Source: Cryptomeria japonica
Taxonomy: Eukaryota; Streptophyta; Pinopsida; Cupressales; Cupressaceae
Reading direction: 5' to 3'
Assembly (NCBI RefSeq): GCF_030272615.1
Contig: NC_081413.1
Coordinates: 186,898,669-186,962,668 of the forward strand
Length of the DNA: 64,000 nt
The notes beneath the pieces are model-generated. The model saw only the letters and a program-made list of their open reading frames with translations, was not told the DNA's origin and searched no databases. The translations under genes and the position numbers were made by a program. Shown piece by piece: positions 56,543 to 64,000 of the stretch; the stretch's first letter is position 1, and each line of letters starts with the position of its first letter.

Positions 56543-56813
56543 ATGTATAAAAGGGATGCACCAAAGCTAAACAAGTCAAGTTTCTCCACATGGCAGAAAA
56601 GGATGAAGTTGCATTTATCATGAATTGGAGAATACACAACATATCATCTGGAGAATGATTACATACCACCAAGCACCAACCCGATGACCTTGGAAGAGAT
56701 AAAGGCAAAGCAAGAACATATTCAAGCTATGACTGAAATAACATCAGCATTGACCGACTCAGAGTTTAATGATCTAGAAGGCTGTAATGATGCAAAAGCA
56801 ATGTGGACCAAGC
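56543..56813 (+). pseudogene. Gag start of copia L, interrupted by M
   Basis: ATG 56543 opens MYKRDAPKLNKSSFSTWQKR, then MKLHLS, a TGA, IGEYTTYHLENDYIPPS and IQAMTEITSALTDSEFNDLE, ending AMWTKL at the LTR of M. The layout (W-x-x-R-M-K, then D-x-x-x-A-K-x-M-W) matches copia Gag N-termini such as those of H and B. Confidence 0.78.
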
Positions 56814-58239
56814 TGAAAGATCCTTGATGGATCTCTTTTACTAATCTGCTGTAATTTTTATTATTTTAAATTGATTTTTCCTACTTATTAATATTTTCTT
56901 TTAGAAATAGACAGAAGTTGCAGAAGGGTTGGATTCTTTTTGTATTTTGATGATTTTTCAACAAGTAAATAATGAGGTACAAGTAAATGAACAAAGTACT
57001 AAAAATGAAGCTCATATACAACCAAAACAAATTCGATTCAAGGCAGATTTCTGAATATAAAATCAAATATTTGACTAGATGAAGATTTCCAATAATTCCA
57101 GGAAGATTACAATTAGGAATAATTCCAACCTGAATGCTGAAAAAGTAACATAACCAAGAATGAAGCTACGACAAGATTCCAGCCCTCCAAGTGCTGCACG
57201 TGGGAAGGAAAGTGGCTGCCAGGTACAGTCGTACGACTGCCAAGTACACCCAACTGGTTAGAAACCCCAAACCCCATGTTGAACTCTGTCAGAATTGTTG
57301 AACCTCCAGAAAGAATGTCATACAATCTCTGAGATGCTAATAGTTGCAAGAAAATCCAAACCACTATATTGGGGGCTACATCCCAAACAGGCAAGGCATT
57401 GGGGTTGGTGTCCCAGATGCTAAAAAGCTCTTCCAGAGCCAAATCTCAAATCCAAGATGTAAAATGTGTAAAAGATAAAAAGAATTAGGTCTCAACTTCC
57501 TTATAACACCTTCCCACTTAGTTCAAACCCTAAAAGTGACTCAATGGGGCGTTTAGGGTTAAAATGTTATATTTCTCATTTTAAGTTGCCAAGTGCATAG
57601 AAAATGACCTTTTTTCAAATATAAAGAAATCCGTTCACCGAAAGGATCTGAGTCAAAAGAGAAATATTTAGAAAAGTCCAAGACCGTTCCAATGAGCTAT
57701 TACACCAAGGGATACACATCCAGATGAGGCCAAAAACCCCTTATTACTCCAAAATGGCTATAAACATAGCCTTATTTAAATAATAAACACTAACTTAGGA
57801 AATATTAAAAATATAACCCAAATAGCTACAAAATGCTCAAATGACACCACAAACCAGAAAGTCAACCTACCATCTGTCTATGACTGAAGTCAGAAATCAA
57901 GGATCCACTGGCAGTCTCATCCCTAAAATCTAGGGATGCTCCTAGAAACTAGGAAACAAACCCAAATCCTCTGAAACTGAACCCAAGGAATAATCTCAAG
58001 GAGACCCAACCCTGGGTATGGTCATAACCTCCTAAATAGTAGGGATATCATCCATAAATGTAGGAACGGTCTCCTAAAAATAAGGAACTACTCCAAAATG
58101 ATCAACTACTGCCAGAACACCAAGTCCCAGACACTGTATTACCACACCGAGTCTCTATCCATCACGATCAGCCTACAAGACCCCATAATAAGCTAACTCA
58201 CATGTCTCTGCTAGACAGAGCTAAAGAGGGGACATGACA
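56814..58239 (-). repeat. 3' LTR of M
   Basis: TGAAAGATCCTTGATGGATC to GGGGACATGACA, 1426 bp. It closely matches 63107-64000 over the visible part. Confidence 0.93.
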
Positions 58240-61200
58240 GTCCTCCCCTCTCGGAGGTGCTTGCCCACAAGAAACTGTAATGTTGGATGTTGTAAAATGG
58301 CCTCACCCTCCCAAGTGGCATCCTCTATGGGAAGATTTCTCCAACGTACCAAATACTCATGAATAACCCTGCTTCTCAACCGTCGTTCCCTCATCTCAAG
58401 AATCTCCTCAGGAACCAAAGTCAATTTACCTTCCTCATCCATGGGAGGCAAATCGGGTGAAACTGTAATATGCTGTCCAAGGGCCTTTTTCAGGCAAGAT
58501 ACATGAAACGCATTATGAATTTTATTGCCTGGTGGTAACTCAACTTCATAAGAAACCTCTCCAACTTGCCTGAGTACCCTGTATGGTCCATAAAAACATG
58601 GTTTGAGCTTCTCAGCTCCCCCCCCTTTAAGGGTGCTTTGCCGATATGGCTGTAAGCACAAGAAAACCATGTCATCCACCTCAAATGCTCTCTCAATCCT
58701 ATGCCGATCAACATATATCTTTTTCTGATTCTGTGCATGCTATAAATTCTCCCTGAGAGATCTCATGATATCCTGATTCTCCTATAACCAATCTTGAGCC
58801 AAAGGAACTCTACTGTCACTCAAAGCTAAATCAGTGAATGATAATGCCTCATAGCCGTAGAGAGCTCTGAAAGGCGTCATACCAATGGACATATGGTGCA
58901 TAGTATTATAACAATACTCGCCCAAATACAACCAACGTACCCATGCTTTCTGCTGCCCTGACACATAGTTGTGCAAATATCCCTCAATCCACTTATTGAC
59001 TATTTCGGTCTGTCCATCTGTTTGAGGGTGGTAACGAGTACTAGGTGTCAACTTAGTGCCTGCTAGCCTGAAAAGTTTCTGCCAAAAAGAACTCATGAAT
59101 CTACTATCCCTGTCACTCACTATGGTCTTGGGAAGACCATGGAGTCTAAACACCTCTCTGAAAAATAGCTCAGCCACCTGAGATGCTATAAAATCAACTG
59201 CAATGGGAAAGAAGTGGGCATATTTTGTTAGCCTATCCACGACCACATAGATACAATCCTTCCCTTGCACCCGAGGAAGACCTATAATGAAGTCCATAGA
59301 AATCCCAGTCCACTTCTGTTCCGGTATAGGCAAGGGCTATAACAACCCAGCAGGATATGTATGCTCCGACTTGTTCTGCTCACAAGTCATACACTCACGG
59401 ACATGCCACAAAACATCATCTTTGAGACCCTTCCAAGAGAATCTCTCTCGAACCACTCTGTAAGTCTTAACATACCCTGGATGTCCTGCTATAGGAGTAT
59501 CATGGAAAGCATGCAAAATTTGTTCCTTCAACTATGAACCCGGAACAAGATAAACCCTACCCTTGTAATAGATAATATCATCTACCACATTGTATCTGTC
59601 ATCCACTATCAAACCATCCATGAGCTCACAAGCATGCTGATTTTTGGAATACTCAACCAAAATTTGAGCCTTCCAATCTGCTGAAATCTCGCTCAATGAA
59701 CATAGGGCAGCAAGTGATGGTTTCCTAGAGAGTGCATTAGCCACAGTATTATTCTTCTCTTTTATGAATTCGATATCGAAATCATAAGCCTGAATCTTGC
59801 TCACCCATTTTTGTTGTCGATCATTGAGCTTTGTCTGATCTAGGAAATATTTCAAACTATTGTGGTCGGTTCTTACCACAAATTTGCTACCAACAAGATA
59901 CTGTTTGAATATGGCTAAAGCATGCATAATAGCCAACATTTCCTTATCATAGGTAGAGTACAACCTCTCATTATCTCGCAACTTCCAGCTCTCATAGGCA
60001 ATGGGGTGTCTGTTCTGCATCAACACAACTCCTATGCCCAGATCTGAAGCATCACACTCTAGGACAAATGGCTGCGAGAAATCAGGTAATGCCAAAACTA
60101 TACAAGTGCTCATGACCTCCTTGAGTCTATCAAAGACTCCCTGTGCCTATTCTGTCCATCTGAATGCCCCTTTCTTTGTGAGGTCTGTCAAAGGTGCTGC
60201 CAACTAAGAGAAACCTCTCACAAATCTTCTGTAATAAGCACATAAACCAAGGAATCCACATAACTCAGTAATGTTCTGAGGGCAGGGCCAATCTTGAATC
60301 GCCTGAATTTTCTCCTCATGCACCTTCACCCCATCAGCACTGATCACATGGCCCAAATATAAAACCTCCCTAAGTCCAAACTCACATTTGGATAACTTAG
60401 CAAATAGAGACTGGCTCTCCATAATGCTAAGTACCTCCTCAACATGTCTGAGATGGTCCTCCCAAGTACGACTGTAAATCAATATGTCGTCAAAGAACAC
60501 TAGAACTGACTTCCTCAACTGCTTGTTGAAGATATGGTTCATATAGGACTAGAAAGTGGCCAGTGCATTGGTAAGGCCAAAAGGCATTACCAGAAACTCA
60601 TAGTGCCCATAGTGACAACGGAAGGCAGTCTTGTGTACATCCTCTGCTCATACATGTATCTGATGGTAACCTGAATGAAGATCAATCTTAGAGAAGTAGA
60701 TAGCTCCATGAAGCTCATCCAACAACTCATCAATGTGTGGAATAGGGCATCTGTTCTTGATTGTCTTCTTGTTCAAGGCTCTGTAATCTATACACATCCG
60801 TAGAGTCCCATCCTTCTTCTTAACAAGCACTACAGAAGAAGCAAAGGGGCTAGAACTAGGCTGAATGAAACCCATATCCAACAACTCATGAATAGTCTTT
60901 TCAATTTCATCCTTATAGGCTTGAGGATGATGAAATGGGGTGGTAATCACTGGCTTCGTTGCATCCTCCATCTCTATACCATGCTCAAAACCCCTATCTG
61001 GAGGCACTCCAGAAGGTATGTCACTAAATACTCTCCCATGATGGTCCATCACTGACTGAATATCAACATGAAATACCCTACCATCCTGAGGTGTAGGTGT
61101 TTTGGACTTCACCAAACAATGTGTAGCCCAAATCACATCATTATGTCTAATAATAGTTTCCATCCTACGAGAAGACACCTCCTTAGGTCCACCATCTGAA

Positions 61201-62941
61201 GCTGCCCTCAAGATAGTCTTCTTCCCCCTAGAAAGAAACTCTAACTGCATACGGTGGTGATCAATAATGTAATGCCCAATACCCTGTAACCACTACATGC
61301 CCAAGGCCACATCATAATCCTCTAATGGAAGCACATAAAAACCATCGGTCAGAGTATAATCCCCCATCTGAATACTAAGCTGTGGAATCCATTTAGTACA
61401 ACCCAAAACTGCACCATCTGCCACCTTCACTCCAAAACCACCAAACTCCTCATACTATAATCCATGCCTCTCCACTAACTTCTAATCAATAAAGTTATGT
61501 GTGGCACCTGTGTCTACCAAGCTCATGACCTGCTTGCCCTTCAGTGTACCTTTCAACCTAGAGGCATGAAATTTAGGATAACTGGAGAGGGTAGCCATAG
61601 TTACTTTGGCTGTCGCCAAAGGCTCAGGGGTATCTAACTCCAACTGTGTCTGCACTTGCTCAACATCCTCCATGCTATCCTCAGTGTCAGTGTCGGGTAC
61701 CTCCTCATCCCCTAACTCAGATGTCACCTCAATCAAATGAACCTTTCCTTTACACATACAACGATGTCTTGGTTCCCAGGGTTCCTTGCAGGAAAAGCAT
61801 AACTTTTTCCTTCTCAAATCATTCCTCATCTCCTGATTCATCCAAGGGGGTCTAGATGATGACCCTCATTTATTCTATGAAGTATTGGCCTTCTATGTAA
61901 ACCGAGAGTCCCTGAATGACTTCTTATCTGCCTGATAAGAAGTGGGAATGGTATCCAGTCTCAATGTCACAACAATGGCCTCCTTAAGAGTGGCCGCTTG
62001 GAAAGCACGTACCAATCCCTTAAGTCTATCCTACAACCCATCAATAAATAACATCACACTCCACCTCTGAGGCATATTAGGTACCATAACCACAATACGC
62101 TAGAACTCATTAATATAAGCTTTTACATGCCTAGTCTGTCTAAGATGTGCCAACTCTCTATAGTAGAGCTCTGTATCCTTACGGTCAAACCATGTAATGA
62201 GTCATTCAGTGAACTCGACATAGGAATGGACCAAGGCATGATCCTGGGTGACCAATCCATGGTGCCACCAATCATAGGCAATCCCGTCTAATTGCACCAC
62301 AACAAATTGAATAGCCTCACGCTCAGGCATGGGCCTCAAGGATAGATATATGTCTATCTTGTGCACCCAAGCTTGTGCACTCGTATCACTGGAGCCATTA
62401 TATGTAGCCAATGTGATCTTCCTAGTATCTCTATTGAGGTCATAGTTCTGCTACTGTGGTAGTCTATAAACACAATCTCCTTGGAACCTAGCTGTATCTC
62501 TACGCTGTGCACAATACTAGGGAAGAGGGAAAACATCCCTAACCTTTGGGGGTAGGGCTCTCCACTCAGTTGTGGCTACCAAAACTAATTCTTGGAACCC
62601 AACCTTTGGTGGATCTTCCTGTGCTGGCTATTCACTTGGTACAAACTGAGGAAGCAAAGGTCTATCCATAGCAAGTGTACGATGGTGTTCCCACCTAGAG
62701 GAATGAAGGGAGATCCCAACTAATGAATGGGACTGATGGCTATGCTGACTGCCTGCCATTGAAACTGATCTGTTCCACCCATGTCTACCCCTATTTCTAT
62801 CCAACTCCATTCGTGCCAAAGTTCTTGTAATCTGTCAAGTGTCTAGACTATCCTGGGCTATGTAGTGATGAGAGTTCTCATTATCTCCCATTCTTCATCC
62901 TCATCCCGGTTCTGTCTAGCACCCCCTTGTTCATCTGCCAT
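58221..62941 (-). pseudogene. Chromovirus M polyprotein: gag-PR-RT-RNase H-INT-chromodomain
   Basis: Likely start ATG 62941 (MADEQGGARQNRDEDEEWEI), with one frameshift near 62850. From about 62820 down the frame is constant. Gag: AWVHKIDIYLSLRPMPEREA, then CFSCKEPWEPRHRC (about 61790). Protease: SLVDTGATHNFID, catalytic Asp at 61514-61512. RT: 61250-60204, with [20 protein letters not shown] and active-site FFDD (DD at 60491-60486). RNase H: ECDASDLGIG, YDKEMLAIMHAL, RTDHNSLKYFL (60113-59750). Integrase: HHCC region (59531-59337), then MDFIIGLP, SDRDSRFMSSFW and TEIVNKWIEGYL. Chromodomain: HEYLVRWRNLPIEDATWEGE (about 58370). Stops fall largely at conserved Gln codons (TAG). The reading frame ends at 58221, inside the 3' LTR. 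Confidence 0.93.
58240..58252 (-). other. Polypurine tract of M
   Basis: The minus strand reads GAGAGGGGAGGAC just before LTR start TGTCATGTCCCCTC. The tract is inside the polyprotein coding frame. Confidence 0.88.
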
Positions 62942-63093
62942 GCTGGGTACTTGTTCAATTCCAATCTCACACTCTTGTTGAGCTACCTTGCATGTATAAT
63001 ACCTGTGTATCTCCTCTCTACCTGGATGCATAGAATGAAATGTAACCCTAGTGTGAAAATTCCACACAAACCCTGCAGGCTGGCAGGATGATA
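62942..63093 (-). other. Short leader of M
   Basis: About 150 bp between the primer site and the gag ATG, no separate gene seen. Confidence 0.6.
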
Positions 63094-63105
63094 GCTCTGA
63101 TACCA
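63094..63105 (-). other. Primer binding site of M (initiator Met tRNA)
   Basis: The minus strand reads TGGTATCAGAGC one base from the LTR at 63107. Confidence 0.92.
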
Positions 63106-63106
63106 C

Positions 63107-64000
63107 TGAAAGATCCCTGATGGATCTCTTTTACTAATCTGCTGTAATTTTTATTATTTTAAATTGATTTTTCCTGCTTATTGATATTTTCTTTCAGAAA
63201 TAGATAGAAGTTGCAGAAGGGTTGGATTCTTTTTGTATTTTGATGATTTTTCAACAAGTAAATAATGAGGTACAAGTACATGAATAAAGTACTAAAAATG
63301 AAGTTCATATACAACCAAAACAAATTCGATTGAAGGCAGATTTCTGAATATAAAATCAAATATTTGACCCGATGAAGATTTCCAATAATTCCAGGAAGAT
63401 TACAATTAGGAATAATTCCAACCTGAATGCTGAAAAAGTAACATAACTAGGAATGAAGTTACGACAAGATTCCAGCCCTCCAAGTGCTGCACGTGGGAAG
63501 GAAAGTGGCTGCCAGGTATAGCCGTACGACTGCCAAGTACACCCAACTGGTTAGAAACCCCAAACCCCACGCTGAACTCTGTTAGAATCATTGAACCTCC
63601 AGAAAGAATGCCGTACAATCTCTAAGATGATAATAGCTGCAAGCAAATCCAAACCACTATATTGGGGGCTACGTCCCAAACAGGCAAGGCATTGGGGTTG
63701 GCATCCCAGATGCTAAAAAGCTCTTCCAGAGCCAAATCTCAAATCCAAGATGTAAAATGTGTAAAAGATAAAAAAAATTAGGTCTCAACTTCCTTATAAC
63801 ACCTTCCCACTTAGCTCGAACCCTAAAGGTGACTCAATGGGGCGTTTAGGGTTAAAATGTTATATTTCTCATTTTAAGTTGCCAAGTGCATAGAAAATGA
63901 CCTTTTTCAAATATAAAGAAATCTGTTCACCGAAAGGATCTGAGTCAAAAGAAAAATATTTAGAAAAGTCCAAGACCTTTCCAACAAGCTATTACACCAA
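63107..64000 (-). repeat. 5' LTR of M, partial
   Basis: Begins TGAAAGATCCCTGATGGATC and follows 56814 onward with scattered single-base differences. It is cut by the end of the window. Confidence 0.92.

Larger units (their letters stand above)
56814..64000 (-). mobile_element. Ty3/gypsy chromovirus M, minus strand; 5' LTR leaves the window
   Basis: The 3' LTR is at 56814-58239 and the 5' LTR starts at 63107. The primer site is at 63094-63105 and the purine tract at 58240-58252. The internal region (about 4.87 kb) encodes gag, protease, RT, RNase H, integrase and a C-terminal chromodomain in that order. It is inserted in the gag of L. Inactivated mainly by TAG stops. Confidence 0.93.

Noticed and set aside
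58221-62941. TAG reassigned to glutamine in this genome
   Set aside because: The many TAGs at Gln sites invite this, but TAG also replaces Trp (CTGG sites, e.g. 52415), and the paralogous H units show CAG/TAG differences both ways. Methylation-driven C-to-T decay explains both.
7710-63105. tRNA-Met genes at the repeated TGGTATCAGAGC sites
   Set aside because: Only the 12-13 bases complementary to the tRNA 3' end are present, always beside an LTR. They are primer binding sites, not tRNA genes.

Overview
The window is AT-rich plant nuclear DNA made almost entirely of nested LTR retrotransposons. I see no intact single-copy host gene, rRNA, tRNA gene or CRISPR array. The many decayed Ty1/copia elements, long LTRs, a chromodomain-bearing Ty3/gypsy element and a plant mobile domain (PMD) gene point to a large-genome land plant. 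The overall style suggests a gymnosperm, but no marker gene proves it. Nearly all coding regions are broken, often by TAG stops at former CAG (Gln) or CTGG (Trp) sites.

Left third (1-20190). A PMD-family pseudogene on the minus strand is split into three pieces (16575-16375, 9360-9055, 1506-40) by two minus-strand copia elements, A (1507-9054) and B (9361-16374). Removing each element with one target-site copy rejoins the PMD reading frame. Upstream of the PMD piece lie degenerate 20-21 bp repeats, a strict 21-bp tandem array (17375-17605), a minus-strand TATA box (17869-17876), then a purine tract and the start of a plus-strand gypsy-like LTR (18229 onward). This looks like an antisense extra gene at the 3' end of an old gypsy element.

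Middle (20191-54977). This is a Russian doll. The 3' end of copia C (20191-21494) is cut by gypsy element E, whose 3' LTR, protease-like region and gag lie at 21495-26212 and whose gag start, leader and 5' LTR reappear at 52979-54977. Between them sits copia H in a tandem LTR-internal-LTR-internal arrangement (26213-52978). H is in turn interrupted by G (27387-35100, in its first LTR), G' (37432-42440, in its integrase) and J (45674-50755, in its second LTR). G, G' and J have 5-bp target duplications that match exactly. J is the youngest: its 489-bp LTRs differ at three positions by eye.

G and G' are two copies of a non-autonomous element family with no polymerase. It encodes a coiled-coil, multi-zinc-knuckle gag-like protein (ORF1) and a second long protein I do not recognise (ORF2: globular N-terminal region, basic region, Glu/Lys/Arg-rich purine-tract region, coiled-coil C-terminus). 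This is the best candidate for something undescribed. J (gag-protease only) and E (gag plus a protease-like region without the usual D-T/S-G) also lack reverse transcriptase, so at least three element types here must borrow enzymes from elements such as A, B, H or M.

Right end (54978-64000). Part of copia L (3' purine tract, LTR, primer site, gag start) sits in the 5' LTR of E. L's gag is interrupted by M, a minus-strand chromovirus (gag-PR-RT-RNase H-INT-chromodomain) whose 5' LTR runs off the window. From about 62820 down, its pol frame has stops but no visible frameshift.
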